In this document: positions 56,601 to 64,000 of the stretch, piece after piece
Numbering within the stretch: the first letter of the stretch is position 1
Layout of the letters: each line of letters begins with the position of its first letter
NCBI GenBank assembly: GCA_012934845.2
Contig: WNNJ02002192.1
Span: 22,510 to 86,509 of the forward strand
Length of the DNA: 64,000 nucleotides
Source: Pomphorhynchus laevis
Taxonomy: Eukaryota > Acanthocephala > Palaeacanthocephala > Echinorhynchida > Pomphorhynchidae
Reading direction: 5' to 3'
Translations under genes and position numbers: made by a program
Notes under the pieces: model-generated
Seen by the model: only the letters and a program-made list of their open reading frames with translations
What the model was told of the DNA's origin: nothing
The model's database searches: none

Positions 56601-59045
56601 ACACTATTTAAGCGTGTGTTAAGGTGCATATGGATGATTATTGAAGTCATGGTACTTATGAGCATTGTTATAGTCTACCGTTGTTGAAGTTTGTCGTCAC
56701 ACATAGGATAATTGGGCATACGTTGCGACTTTGAATATTGCGAGAATAATTTGGTTCTATTTCTTGGTCTAATTTCTAGGTTAAGTCTGCACAGCCGGAC
56801 TTAACTTCTATATATAGAAATAACATCGTTCCTGAAAGTCGTTAATTAAAGTCCGTTCTACCTACTATATATAATATAGCTTACAATCTGATTGTTTAGG
56901 TTTAATGTTTAAATTATAATTCTTATTGTCTTCCATTTTTCATTCATCGTAATTTATCTTAGTTTTTTATTCGGTTAATGAGCCTGGCCTATTTTAACAT
57001 AATATAGTACTGGGACTAAATATTAACCATAGACGAATTTAACGTTCTCTCATTTATAATTTCATTTTGTTACAAATTACCCACTAACCGTTTTATATTT
57101 TTGTAAATTTACTACCTTTGTTGGTATACAATTTATTATGTCATATTGGTATGTTCTTACTTTGCCAGCATATTTTCATAATAACAGTAGTTTATTCTGA
57201 CATTAACTTATCTGTCATTTTTATCAATCAACGTAAATTTCAAACATTTGCATATTTATGAGTAATTTTTTAAATTTCAAACATTTGCATATTTATGAGT
57301 AATTTTTTAAATTTCAAACATTTGCATATTTATGATTAATTTTCTGAAGATGCTAACAGAAGTAGTTAGCGAAATAAATAATAATTACGTCTTTCCTTTG
57401 ATCCAGCTCCAATAATTATAAATTTCAAACATTTGCATTATCAGAAATTTGAAAACTTTATCGATTAAATTTTTTTATCAATAACAAGTAATTGCATTTT
57501 CTGTGTAAATCAGAATTTTACTATTTTACTTTTAAGAAACCGAAATGCATACATTGTGAAATGCAATTGTGTAAATCTGATGCTTTTGTATAATTTTTTC
57601 TTTTCATTGCAGCCCGTCCGAATGTCAATGGAGAAAGTTGTCTTTCCAGCAATTGCTAAAGACAAAACTCTTTTCGCATTTGAAATAAACGATGGTGTGT
57701 TTTACAAATGTCTGCGCTTGTTATCTCTTAAATCAGTTTTATTGATGGTTAAGGTTTCTGGATGGACGTGGGCATGCCTAAAGACTTCATTATAGGAACA
57801 AATCTTTACTTCAAAGTAAATATGCAGCAACAGGTCGCTCCAGATGTGAATTTTGAGGCTATACTTCCCCTTAAATTAGTAAATATTATACTAAAGGTAT
57901 AAAAATAAACTACTTGTTCGATGCTTTGTTACTAGCATCGAACGTCTCAAATTGAGGACGAATGCAAAATCGGTCCTAATGTTGTCATCGGACCAGGTGT
58001 TAAAATTGGTCGTGGAGTACGTCTTCGAGATTGCACAATACTCGCAAACTCAACTATTGGGGATCATTCATGGATATTGTCATCCATTGTCGGATGGAAT
58101 TGTAAAATAGGTAAATGGGTAAGTGTGTGCAAATCTTTTTAATAGAGTCACCATAATTTAGTTTTATGAACAGCAGATTGTTTCGTGTAATAAATTTTGC
58201 AATTATCGTGTAAAATATTACACTTCTGCTATGCTCGATTTCCCCATCACTTTTCCATAAATATGCGTTCGTCAGCTATAGTCATACAATTAGTTATATT
58301 CTGGCTATGGATAATTTAATACTTTTATCGGATAAATTGTAGTCTACATTATTTTGCCTCTAATTATTATCGAAGTTTTGTACCACGAAGTGCAGTCCAA
58401 ATGTATCACACATATCCTTACCACAAATCCGGATTAGGCTTCTGGTCTGAGCCTTATTGATATTTAAATATATAGTAAATTATATTATATATTGCATGTA
58501 ACAGTGGTAATTTTCTGATATTATATTTTAAAAATTAATATTTTATTGTTCGCTCATAGTTTGTTATTATTATAGTTATCATTTTTATGCATCACACCCA
58601 CCGTTATAATGATTAACATAAAATGCAAAACTTAATTCTGTTATTTTTTACCAAACGTTTTAAGTGTGTGAATATCGACCAGAACGATTATGCAGTGAGT
58701 GTTCGTCACTTCTTTGATTACTCATTTAGTCAACTAGGAAAAAGCCTCCTGATCCTTGTCCAAAACCATTGTTTATATTTGAAAATATCATCAACTTGTT
58801 TTTGAAAATTATCTTAATTTGGTTTTGGATAGTGCATCGATTTTCTATTTATTACGAAAATTGACGTAATTTGCAGTAACCTACAAATTTTAATCTACTT
58901 TTTCAATTTTCAGGTTCGAATAGAAAATTACGCTGTTATAGGAGAAAATGTGAGCATAAAAGATGAATTATATATTAATGGAGCGTCGATTCTACCTCAT
59001 AAATCAATTAGTGAATCTATTTCAGAACCGGCGATAATTATGTAA
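44517..59045 (+). CDS. GMPPB: GDP-mannose pyrophosphorylase (mannose-1-phosphate guanylyltransferase beta), 8 exons
   Basis: This host gene makes GDP-mannose from mannose-1-phosphate and GTP in the cytosol, the donor for N-glycans, O-mannose and GPI anchors. Eight coding exons total 1101 nt, 366 residues plus stop; human GMPPB has 360. Residues 1-26 hold [20 protein letters not shown] and PKPLV, the nucleotidyltransferase signature. FNCDIIC includes Asp110, FVEKPKSF is at 159-166, [10 protein letters not shown] at 169-178, and [12 protein letters not shown] carries Asp219. The C-terminal third is a left-handed beta helix ([27 protein letters not shown]) ending in EPAIIM. All junctions are in phase and no stops occur, so it looks functional. 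Introns 1, 2 and 4 are enlarged by transposons. Confidence 0.95.
45057..45170 (+). repeat. Direct repeat pair in intron 1
   Basis: AATAAATATTCTATCTTGAA with TTCTAATTTTATG occurs twice about 79 bp apart. ATTCTAATTTTAT and its complement ATAAAATTAGAAT form a hairpin between them. Confidence 0.8.
45405..46030. repeat. Large inverted repeat in intron 1
   Basis: Left arm about 45405-45725 and right arm about 45795-46030 are diverged reverse complements. Anchor blocks are CTGATTGTTCAACTGATTA/TAATCAGTTGAACAATCAG, AACAGCAATTTTTGAGAAAG and CTTACATGGATATATA. The spacer is made of AAAAGATAAA-type repeats. I see no coding content and do not recognise the family. Confidence 0.75.
46198..46279 (+). ncRNA. 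Hammerhead-like motif H1, strand-swapped order
   Basis: The order is GGCAGC (46206-46211), GAAA (46213-46216), CGTCA, then ACTA-CTGATGA (46235-46245), GCTACC (46248-46253), then TGACGT-C (46263-46269) and TAGTAG. Helix III (ACGTCA/TGACGT) and helix I (ACTA/TAGT) are perfect, and helix II has one mismatch. The outer ends GTCAC/GTGAC pair. The GAAA strand is 5' of the CTGATGA strand, so this is not a standard hammerhead order. Confidence 0.55.
46409..46572. repeat. Hairpin element H3 related to H2
   Basis: 62-bp arms at 46409-46470 and 46511-46572. The loop and right arm carry GTGTTGCCGGGTACTCATCA, GAAGTGGTCGTCTAGAAG and GTGACATGGTGACT, matching the minus strand of 55690-55780. The CTGATGA block itself is absent. 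Confidence 0.8.
46621..46655 (+). ncRNA. Decayed hammerhead-like motif
   Basis: TTGAAAA (46624-46630), a perfect GCCC/GGGC hairpin (46632-46645), then GAAACGTC. The spacing matches CTGATGA, stem II, GAAAC, GTC, but the first block is degenerate. Confidence 0.45.
47278..47968 (-). pseudogene. RT C-terminal half and zinc cluster of the RLE-type LINE
   Basis: Frame 47968-47663 has motif B ([12 protein letters not shown]) and motif C ([11 protein letters not shown]). The overlapping frame 47745-47278 has [35 protein letters not shown] and [17 protein letters not shown], up to a stop before the nuclease Asp/Lys region. One frameshift separates them. Confidence 0.75.
48494..49060 (-). pseudogene. 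N-terminal region of the RLE-type LINE ORF
   Basis: 188 residues starting [17 protein letters not shown], with [19 protein letters not shown] and [20 protein letters not shown]. It is followed by the linker [20 protein letters not shown] that precedes the RT. The start methionine aligns with no known upstream sequence and may not be the true start. Confidence 0.6.
49110..50575 (+). mobile_element. RTE-like LINE (5' truncated, broken), intron 1 of GMPPB
   Basis: A plus-strand RT-containing fragment, divergent from the RLE-type LINE with ~50 bp between them. Readable blocks are [37 protein letters not shown] (motif A), [33 protein letters not shown] (motif C), [18 protein letters not shown] and [11 protein letters not shown]. 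The C-terminal [20 protein letters not shown] and [14 protein letters not shown] follow. The YGSECW...LRWLGHVLRM...RPR C-terminus is typical of RTE-type elements. At least three frame breaks. Confidence 0.85.
49373..50559 (+). pseudogene. RT frames of the RTE-like LINE
   Basis: Three frames: 49373-49690 (motifs A and B), 49683-50018 (motif C and thumb) and 50200-50559 (C-terminal basic region). The 49690/49683 junction is a small frameshift within an 18-bp duplicated stretch (GATCAGTGAGTAAACAATTC and its inverted copy). The gap 50019-50199 is still translatable in places ([20 protein letters not shown]). Confidence 0.8.
50789..51088 (+). pseudogene. GIY-YIG endonuclease relic (Penelope-like)
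   Basis: 99 residues: [15 protein letters not shown], a spacer, [20 protein letters not shown], then [19 protein letters not shown]. This follows the GIY-YIG pattern of an arginine helix, a His, a strand, then RE.YWI..L. A hammerhead-like motif follows ~95 bp downstream, as in Penelope terminal repeats. It probably came from a classical C-terminal-endonuclease Penelope. Confidence 0.5.
51183..51206 (+). ncRNA. Decayed hammerhead-like motif downstream of Penelope endonuclease relic
   Basis: TGAACAA, a GGC-TCT-GCC hairpin, then GAAACGT. It lacks the proper CTGATGA and cleavage triplet. Confidence 0.45.
51405..51556. repeat. Inverted repeat in intron 1
   Basis: AGAATTATTGTATGTTAT and its complement ATAACATACAATAATTCT are separated by ~100 bp of T-rich DNA that contains further imperfect pairing. 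Family unknown. Confidence 0.75.
51961..52090 (+). CDS. GMPPB: GMPPB-like exon 2 (residues 44-86)
   Basis: 130 nt after a TTCAG acceptor. It encodes [20 protein letters not shown] to EDFPLDT. The donor is GCAAGT, so intron 2 is a GC-AG intron; the split Ala codon restores the conserved TAGP motif only with this donor. Confidence 0.93.
52605..52830 (-). mobile_element. Penelope tail, solo copy in intron 2
   Basis: AAATCAGCTAACTGAGTCTA, CGTATTTAATATAATTATAA and, at 52790-52825, AGACGTTGTATCAGAATAAG. It matches the tails at 41950-42095 and, inverted, 39540-39785. The remainder of intron 2 (52091-54620) is AT-rich with nothing else recognised. Confidence 0.75.
54621..54763 (+). CDS. GMPPB: GMPPB-like exon 3 (residues 87-134)
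   Basis: 143 nt between a TTTTAG acceptor and a GTACGG donor. It encodes [30 protein letters not shown] and the EATIL strand. Asp110 is the likely metal-binding Asp. Confidence 0.95.
54855..55013 (+). CDS. GMPPB: GMPPB-like exon 4 (residues 135-187)
   Basis: 159 nt, phase 0 at both ends, after a 91-nt intron. It encodes [35 protein letters not shown] and ends RFK before GTATGT. Confidence 0.95.
55262..55455 (+). mobile_element. tRNA-like SINE with hammerhead-like module, intron 4
   Basis: The head has a box A-like CAGTCTAGTGGATGTAGCG and a box B-like GAGTTCAAATCC at 55323-55334, spaced as in a tRNA. The body holds GGGTC-GAAACG (55370-55380), CAGCAG-CTGATGA-GACCC (55406-55423) and GCGTC-CTGCTG (55441-55451). 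Helix I (CAGCAG/CTGCTG) and helix II (GGGTC/GACCC) are perfect. Schistosome Sm-alpha-type SINE-like repeats are known to carry hammerheads; whether this belongs to that family cannot be told here. Confidence 0.65.
55634..55682. repeat. Perfect hairpin in intron 4
   Basis: TAAACCGCCAAA and its complement TTTGGCGGTTTA flank an A-rich loop, with a stem of ~13 bp. Confidence 0.8.
55708..55820 (-). ncRNA. Hammerhead-like motif H2, strand-swapped order
   Basis: On the minus strand: GGCAAC, C, GAAA (55796-55799), CGACCA, then TTCTA-CTGATGA (55766-55772), GTTGCC, then TGGTCGT-C and TAGAA. Helix I, II and III pairings are all perfect (5, 6 and 7 bp). The ends CACAATGTCAC and GTGACATTGTG are perfect 11-bp inverted repeats that bound the motif. 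Same strand order as H1. Confidence 0.6.
55924..56765. repeat. Compound inverted repeat, A-B-A'-B' layout, intron 4
   Basis: A (about 55924-56010) is inverted at A' (56354-56440); B (about 56030-56345) is inverted at B' (56440-56765). Anchors are ACAGGGACACTTTCAAGTGT/ACTTTAAAGTGTCCCTGT, GCATGGTTAAACTGCAATAC and CACCTTAACACACGC. It looks like two copies of one foldback unit joined in opposite orientation. No protein is seen. Confidence 0.75.
56088..56130 (-). ncRNA. Canonical-order hammerhead core
   Basis: On the minus strand: GTTA-CTGATGA (56115-56121), a perfect GCTC/GAGC stem II with loop CGTAA, GAAA (56098-56101), then AGCGTC-TACC. Helix I is 3 of 4 pairs. Helix III is minimal, as in hammerheads of Penelope elements that act as dimers. 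The partner copy in B' (about 56655-56690) has lost the core. Confidence 0.6.
57235..57345 (+). repeat. 37-bp tandem repeat, three units
   Basis: AATTTCAAACATTTGCATAT followed by TTATGAGTAATTTTTTAA is repeated three times; a partial fourth lies at 57421. Confidence 0.9.
57344..57376 (+). ncRNA. Decayed hammerhead-like motif, CTGAAGA type
   Basis: CTGAAGA (57344-57350), the stem GCTAAC/GTTAGC (57352-57370), then GAAA. It is the same family as 24642-24669 but with compensatory stem changes. Confidence 0.5.
57613..57694 (+). CDS. GMPPB: GMPPB-like exon 5 (residues 188-214 plus one base)
   Basis: 82 nt after TTGCAG. It encodes [17 protein letters not shown] to FEIND. The following intron is only 59 nt (GTGTGT...TTAAG). 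Confidence 0.93.
57754..57896 (+). CDS. GMPPB: GMPPB-like exon 6 (residues 215-262)
   Basis: 143 nt. It encodes [20 protein letters not shown] and a variable linker to VNIILK. The donor is GTATAA. An alternative donor GTAAAT at 57817 would remove the linker; I prefer 57897 because length and frame then match the family. Confidence 0.8.
57936..58118 (+). CDS. GMPPB: GMPPB-like exon 7 (residues 263-323)
   Basis: 183 nt after a 39-nt intron ending ACTAG. It encodes [20 protein letters not shown], then [17 protein letters not shown] and [11 protein letters not shown], hexapeptide turns of the beta helix. Confidence 0.9.
58119..58913 (+). other. Intron 7, nothing else seen
   Basis: 795 bp of AT-rich intron with consensus GTAAGT donor and TTTCAG acceptor. 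The short frame at 58623-58805 looks like chance. Confidence 0.7.
58914..59045 (+). CDS. GMPPB: GMPPB-like exon 8 (residues 324-366, stop)
   Basis: 132 nt after TTTCAG. It encodes [33 protein letters not shown] and EPAIIM, then TAA at 59043. No clear AATAAA signal follows within ~100 bases. Confidence 0.95.
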   Translation, partial: VRIENYAVIGENVSIKDELYINGASILPHKSISESISEPAIIM

Positions 59046-59213
59046 TCTTTTGCATAGTAATTCTTAAAATATGTATTTTTACACAAGTAAAGCAGCGTTT
59101 TATTTTTTTATGTAAGTTATTATTTCCCTTGATAATAACTAAGTATGTTGCAATAAGGTGATCATTACATTGAAGTAGCATAAAGTTTTTTCTTTAAAAA
59201 TCAAATGTTATTC

Positions 59214-59287
59214 TAATAATGCGAGCATCTCGGACAGACAGCGATATAATTTCAAGCACAATAAATCCATGCTCACTGAGTACATCA
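59214..59287 (+). repeat. 74-bp direct repeat, copy 1
   Basis: TAATAATGCGAGCATCTCGG through TGCTCACTGAGTACATCA is found again at 59521-59594 without visible change. Confidence 0.9.
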
Positions 59288-59520
59288 AGTCCAAGTCCTC
59301 CTATAAAATCGATCAATACAATTCAATATTAATCGACTATTCTCGAATTTCGATATAAATCAACTAATTTTTATTTTAAAGTCAGATAAAAGTTTAAATT
59401 ATATCCTAACATGTTCAGGTTGATTTATGCTTTCATGAATCTTAAACGGGGTAACTGTAAAATACATTCTTTAATGAATAATTAAATATCATTCGTATTT
59501 CAAAATGTAAACAAGAAAAC

Positions 59521-59594
59521 TAATAATGCGAGCATCTCGGACAGACAGCGATATAATTTCAAGCACAATAAATCCATGCTCACTGAGTACATCA
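59521..59594 (+). repeat. 74-bp direct repeat, copy 2
   Basis: It matches 59214-59287. Further short duplications of CCATGCTCACTGAGTA and GCTCACTGAGCAT follow up to 59640, where L2-like copy A-4 starts. Confidence 0.9.
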
Positions 59595-59679
59595 GTGAGC
59601 ATAAATCCATGCTCACTGAGTATGCTCACTGAGCATATCTTCCAATCTATCGTCGTCATCCGTTTCCTTACTAACTCCT

Positions 59680-60600
59680 TTGTCATCTATGAAACCCGTT
59701 CTTGAAACTTCTCTCGCACACACTCCTCCTTTAACTACGGATAAAACATCCCTTAATCTTCATCTTCCTAACAATGCAAACAGTAAAGGCCTTCATCTCG
59801 TACCTCATTTTTCCTATTCATCCCCACATCTAAATACATCTCATACTTCTTTCTTCTCTTCACGTACTCCTTACTCTACCTCTACCGTATCACTTCTCAA
59901 TAATTTACATCCTTCTGTCAAATTTATCTCCAGTAACATCTCCGTTCAACCTATTCAACAATCCACTTCTGTCACACATGCTCCAACCGTATCACCTATC
60001 AATAATTTACATCCTTCCGTCAAAATCATCTCCAGTAACATCTCCGATCAACCGATTCAAACTCCACACCTGTCACACATGCTCCAAACTATCTTAAATC
60101 TTCACTTAGCACCCCTGTCATTCCCACGTTTATCTGCTCTTCTGCCTCTACTGCTACCAGGTCTGTCCGTCCACCACTACGTAATCGTTTTCCTTCGCGC
60201 GATCGATGCATTATCATATCTAATTTAAAGGTTTCCGAATCTGCTTCTCCTCAATGTCGCCTCGATGATGATGTATCTGCTTTCAGGTCTATCCTAGCCA
60301 CCATTCTTCCTGATAATAATCCATCTCTCTTCAATAATATCGCTCCTGTATCTTTGATCCGTTTAAACAAATCAACTAAATCCAATCATCTCAGTCCGCC
60401 ACTCCTAAAGATTGTTTTCCGACATAGTTCACATGCATCCTTGGTACTTTCCTAACGTTTTAAACTTCTTACCACTTCGTCTACTTGTCGTATCTTTCCT
60501 GACCGCTCCCCTTCTGATATTGCCCAGCTCAATTTAGCTCGCATTGAGAAACATCGACGTGAAACAAACGGCGAGTCATCCTTATCTATACGTCAAATCA
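59680..60600 (+). pseudogene. N-terminal linker region of A-4
   Basis: The 59680-60228 frame is Ser/Thr/Pro-rich and contains a near-duplicate of VSLLNNLHPSVKFISSNIS. A-1 has a single SFLNNLHPSIKITSTD here, so A-4 has an internal tandem duplication. Beyond 60228 the homologous reading continues in other frames. Confidence 0.7.
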
Positions 60601-60640
60601 ATGGAAATTTTCACGTTGTACACACAAGGCCAAAAATTCG

Positions 60641-61216
60641 ATGGCGTCCCATCTCTCCCCCTTGTCTTCTTCGCTAGTCGATCTCGCCCCTAAGCATTCT
60701 TTTCGTCTTAGTCTATTCAACACTCGCTCCATTCTTCATAAAGCTGATATGATCCTTGATATCTTCGATCAATTATCTATCGATATTCTCTGCATTACCG
60801 AATCCTGGCATTGTGACTCCGACGATCTTGCTATTCGTCGTCTATGTCGCTCTGGTTGTTCTTTAGTTGAATCAGCTCGTCCAATTGCCTCTCATACATC
60901 TACTGCTTTTAACCATGGCGGTATAGTTGCCATTGCTCGTCACCCAATGTCTTTACGTAAAATTAACGTTAACATCCGTTACACCTCGTTCGAATTACTC
61001 ATATGCAGATTATCAACTCCTTTCCCTCTGGAACTTGTGATTGTATACCGTCCAGGTTCAGTTGCCCCCTCACGTATCTTCTTTAACGACCTTGCAGATC
61101 TTATGTCTCACTGTTCATTGTCTTATACTCCTTCTTTTGTTCTCGGTGACTTTAACATTCGTCTTGATCGCCCGGCTGACTCTGACTCTATCACTTTAAC
61201 TAATCTTTTTTTCTGA
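60641..61216 (+). pseudogene. Endonuclease domain of A-4
   Basis: 191 residues: MASHLSPLSSSLVDLAPK, SLFNTRSILHKADMILDIF, ILCITESWHCDSDDLAIRR, GGIVAIARHPMSLRKI, LVIVYRPGSVAPS and VLGDFNIRLDRP. All AP-endonuclease landmarks up to GDFN are present. The frame breaks afterwards, and the SDH motif (SDHFLVTLTLTRPH) appears in the next frame at about 61338. Confidence 0.85.
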
Positions 61217-61313
61217 TTTTAACTATAAATTACTTTCAACAAGCCCAACTCATATTCTCGGCGGTGCTCTCGACATCATTGCTGTCCCTATCTGCTTCAA
61301 TGACTATACTTCC

Positions 61314-62132
61314 TTGTCAATTACTGATCCCGGTTTGTCCGATCATTTCCTTGTCACTCTTACTCTTACTCGTCCCCATCCTCCTTCTCCGCCTCCACCA
61401 ATATCCACACCAAGTCGACCCTGGAAACTTCTCGATATCCCTATTCTCTGCACAGCCTTACTCAATTCTTCACTCTTTTCACTTCCTCTTAACTATCTCT
61501 CTCCCGATGATCTCTGCATTCTGTTTGATTCTGAACTTATGTCTATCATCAATAAACTTCTGCCTAGTCGACTCCGACGCTCTCAGCGCTTGCGCCATGC
61601 TCCCTGGTTCGATTCTGACTGTAGTCTTTCTAAGCGTCGACTCCGTCACTCTTTTCGTGTGTATAATCGCTTTCTTAAACGTTCTCCCAACTCACTCACT
61701 CCAAATCTCCGTGATTCCTACTTTTCTCTACGCCGTTCACATCTTATTCTTATACGTACTAAACGTACTATATTTTGGCGAAATCAACTCGAGTCATCCT
61801 CCAACTCTAAATCTAATTGAAAAATCTTAAACTAAATTCTTTCACGATCATCTACTCCTTGTAATATAAATCCTGATGAATTTTCTTCTTATCTACAAAC
61901 TAAGCTATCTAATTTACTTTCCCTACTACCCATAGCCCTCTTGTACCCACTCTTCTCTTTAAATACTTCTCTCCCAGAACTATTCCACCTTCTTCCCGTT
62001 TCATCTGATAAAGTTTCTTTGATTCTGCTGTCATTACCTAATAAAACCTCTCCTTCTGACCCAATTCCAATTCACTTGCTTAAAAATATCTGCTCCTCTA
62101 TCTCACCCTTGCTAACCACATTGTTCAACTAG
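61314..62132 (+). pseudogene. Linker between endonuclease and RT of A-4
   Basis: Frame 61314-61820 begins SITDPGLSDHFLVTL (end of endonuclease) and continues through RHAPWFDSDCSLSKRRLRHS, typical of LINE linkers. Frame 61941-62132 carries the start of the RT region (LLSLPNKTSPSDPIPIHLLK). Two interruptions lie between them. Confidence 0.75.
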
Positions 62133-62318
62133 TCCATCCGTAGCCGTACATTTCCTTCCATCTGGAAATGCGCCACTGTTCGTCCTCTCATCAAAAAGCA
62201 ATCTCTCGACTCCTCACTACCATCTTCGTACCGTCCAATCTCACTTCTCCCAACCCTCTCTAAACTCCTTGAGCGTCTCGTTCTCAAGCAAGTTAATACA
62301 TATCTCTTTTCCTCTAAC

Positions 62319-63542
62319 TTGTTTCCTCCCTTCCAAGCCGCTTTTCGCTCTAATCACTCTACTAAAATTGCCTGTCTTAAAGTTTATAATGACTTACTCA
62401 TCTCGCGCGATCATAAATTATGTAGTGTCATAGTTTCTCTTGATCTATCGTCTGCTTTTGACATCGTCGATCACTCGATTCTTCTACATCGCCTTCGTCA
62501 TGATTATGGCTTCTCTGTACCCACTGTATCATGGTTTTCTTCATATCTATCAAACCGTACATTTCGCGTCTATTCTAACTATTCTCTCTCCCATCCTTCA
62601 TCCATTCCAACCGGTGTTCCACAAGGCTCCGTATTAGGCCCTATGCTTTTCTCTCTTCTTCTCGGTGACTTGTCTTCGATTTCTCATAAATTTAACTTCC
62701 ATGTTATGCAATATGCTGATGACATTCTCATATATGCTCACGCACCTGCTTATCGTATTCATGATCTTAGTGTTTCTGTTTCCAGCTGTCTTGTCTCAAT
62801 TTCCAATCATCTTTCTTCCCTTCGCCTTTCTCTGAATCCTGATAAATCTAAAATTATGTGGATCCTACCTCGAAGCTTCGGCGTAGAACCTCCTTCCGTA
62901 TCACTAAATTCTACAATTCTTCCTATCGTTGATAATCTTGTTTTCCTAGGCTTTCATTTCGACAACCGACTTTCACTTAAACCTTTCGTTAGTGATAAAG
63001 TACGCTCATCTACCTTGATACTCCGCAATCTCCGTCAAGTTTGTAGATTGATCGATTTCCCTTCTTGTATGACTCTCATATCTTCTCTTCTTTTCTCAAG
63101 ACTTGATTACTGTCTTTGTCTATTTTCCAACTCACCTAAATCCACTCTTCTTCCTTTACAACGCATCATCAACGCTGCCGTCCGAGTTCTCCTCCGTCTT
63201 CGTCGTTTTGATCATACATCCCACTGTCTTGTTTCTCTTGATTGGCCTACCATTTATTGTCATGTTCAAATTCGTCTTCTTATCATTGCTTTTCGCCTTA
63301 TAACTTCTCATACCCCTTCATTTCTCAACCTTCCTTTTCTCGACAATTCTCGTACTGTGTATTGTGCTCTGCGTTCCCGTAATTCCCTTCTTTTACATGT
63401 CCCAAACTACTCTACCTCTTTTGGCTTCCGCTCCTTCGTTGTGGCTGCTCTTCTCTTGTGGAATCAACTGCCTATTCATATCCGCCAATCAACATCTATG
63501 CCGTACTTCAAACGCCAAATCCAATTTTATTTCAACAATTAA
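62319..63542 (+). CDS. Reverse transcriptase and C-terminus of A-4
   Basis: 407 residues, uninterrupted: FQAAFRSNHSTKIACLKV, VSLDLSSAFDIVDHSILLHR (motif A), FSSYLSNRTFRVYS, TGVPQGSVLGPMLFSLLL (motif B), MQYADDILIYAHAPA (motif C), LSLNPDKSKIMWILP and LVFLGFHFDNRLSLKPF. The C-terminus LQRIINAAVRVLLRLRRFDH and WNQLPIHIRQSTS follows. This is the best-preserved RT of family A here. The start is arbitrary because the upstream RT part lies in other frames. Confidence 0.9.
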   Translation: MFPPFQAAFRSNHSTKIACLKVYNDLLISRDHKLCSVIVSLDLSSAFDIVDHSILLHRLRHDYGFSVPTVSWFSSYLSNRTFRVYSNYSLSHPSSIPTGVPQGSVLGPMLFSLLLGDLSSISHKFNFHVMQYADDILIYAHAPAYRIHDLSVSVSSCLVSISNHLSSLRLSLNPDKSKIMWILPRSFGVEPPSVSLNSTILPIVDNLVFLGFHFDNRLSLKPFVSDKVRSSTLILRNLRQVCRLIDFPSCMTLISSLLFSRLDYCLCLFSNSPKSTLLPLQRIINAAVRVLLRLRRFDHTSHCLVSLDWPTIYCHVQIRLLIIAFRLITSHTPSFLNLPFLDNSRTVYCALRSRNSLLLHVPNYSTSFGFRSFVVAALLLWNQLPIHIRQSTSMPYFKRQIQFYFNN

Positions 63543-63650
63543 CTAATTACCTGTGACCTTTGATGTTCTTTTTTTTTGTTTGTTAGTGGTCATGTAAGCG
63601 TGCATTTTGCACGCATTTGCCACGTTAAATAAATTATTGTATTATTATGA

Positions 63651-64000
63651 CTTGCTTATTATTAAAACTGTTTTTTTTTGATTTGGAAATGTAACGAAAT
63701 AAGCAAATTATTTTTAGGTAAACTATACAATACATTACTTACTCTAATAAATATCTCGTATATAGCATGTACTATTTGAAAATTTAATTAAACACGATAT
63801 CAAAATTACTTTATATAAATTACCTGTCGCTTATATACGACTACCAAAATGTTCAGTTGAGTACTTTTTATACGGGTGTCTGATAATACTATCTGAACAA
63901 ATTTAGATATTATTCTTTAAATTTACACTTTGCATGTCTCTGATTATTATACACATAGTATATTATCAAATATTTTTGCAAAAATATATATTATATATAT
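63651..64000. other. AT-rich sequence, no gene seen
   Basis: Nothing recognisable to the end of the window. Confidence 0.6.

Larger units (their letters stand above)
59640..63650 (+). mobile_element. L2-like LINE family A, copy A-4 (near full length)
   Basis: A ~4-kb plus-strand element. Ser/Pro-rich N-terminal region (59680-60500), endonuclease (60641-61216), linker (61314-61820), RT and C-terminus (62319-63542). The 3' end has the hairpin GTAAGCGTGC...GCACGCATTTGCCACG and TTAAATAAATTATTGTATTA. The N-terminal half is broken in several places; the RT frame is intact from the middle onward. Confidence 0.9.

Noticed and set aside
44517-59045. Possibility that GMPPB is a decayed or retrotransposed copy
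   Set aside because: It has introns with proper splice sites, no stop, and the full catalytic and beta-helix regions.

Overview
The window is eukaryotic, very AT-rich, and almost certainly from an invertebrate animal. One host gene has introns, and the rest is dominated by metazoan-type retroelements: L2, CR1, Jockey/I-like, RTE and restriction-endonuclease LINEs, Penelope-like elements, one small LTR element, and hAT and MULE relics. Two very short introns (59 and 39 nt), and a tRNA-like SINE carrying hammerhead-type motifs, recall parasitic flatworms such as schistosomes. I cannot fix the species from sequence alone.

Layout. 1-8.8 kb: AT-rich sequence with a Penelope-like element whose GIY-YIG endonuclease lies upstream of its reverse-transcriptase N-terminal region, a short LTR element with apparently identical LTRs set in a TA microsatellite, a CR1 3' end, a Penelope fragment and a MULE transposase relic. 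8.8-25 kb: several copies of one L2-like LINE (family A), two head-to-head copies of a Jockey/I-like LINE (family B), a 13-bp minisatellite and a hAT fragment. 25.5-37.3 kb: an unbroken block of three LINEs, CR1-1 (+), LINE-D (+) and CR1-2 (-). 37.3-44.1 kb: AT-rich DNA with Penelope fragments, a decayed hAT transposase and a hairpin repeat.

44.5-59.0 kb: the only convincing host gene, GDP-mannose pyrophosphorylase (GMPPB-like). It has eight coding exons encoding 366 residues, with all splice junctions in phase. Intron 1 (7.3 kb) holds a restriction-endonuclease LINE (-), an RTE-like LINE (+), a Penelope endonuclease relic and large inverted repeats. Intron 4 holds a tRNA-like SINE and a complex inverted repeat. 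59-64 kb: a 74-bp direct repeat and another near-complete L2-like LINE.

The most interesting signal is a scattered set of hammerhead-ribozyme-like motifs in short inverted-repeat elements and a SINE. At three loci the three core strands occur in the order GAAA strand, CTGATGA strand, cleavage-site strand, which is not a circular permutation of a normal hammerhead. All three helices are nevertheless complementary at each locus, with different bases. This suggests tandem, dimeric or trans assembly. Other loci show canonical or decayed hammerhead order, including one just downstream of a Penelope endonuclease relic.
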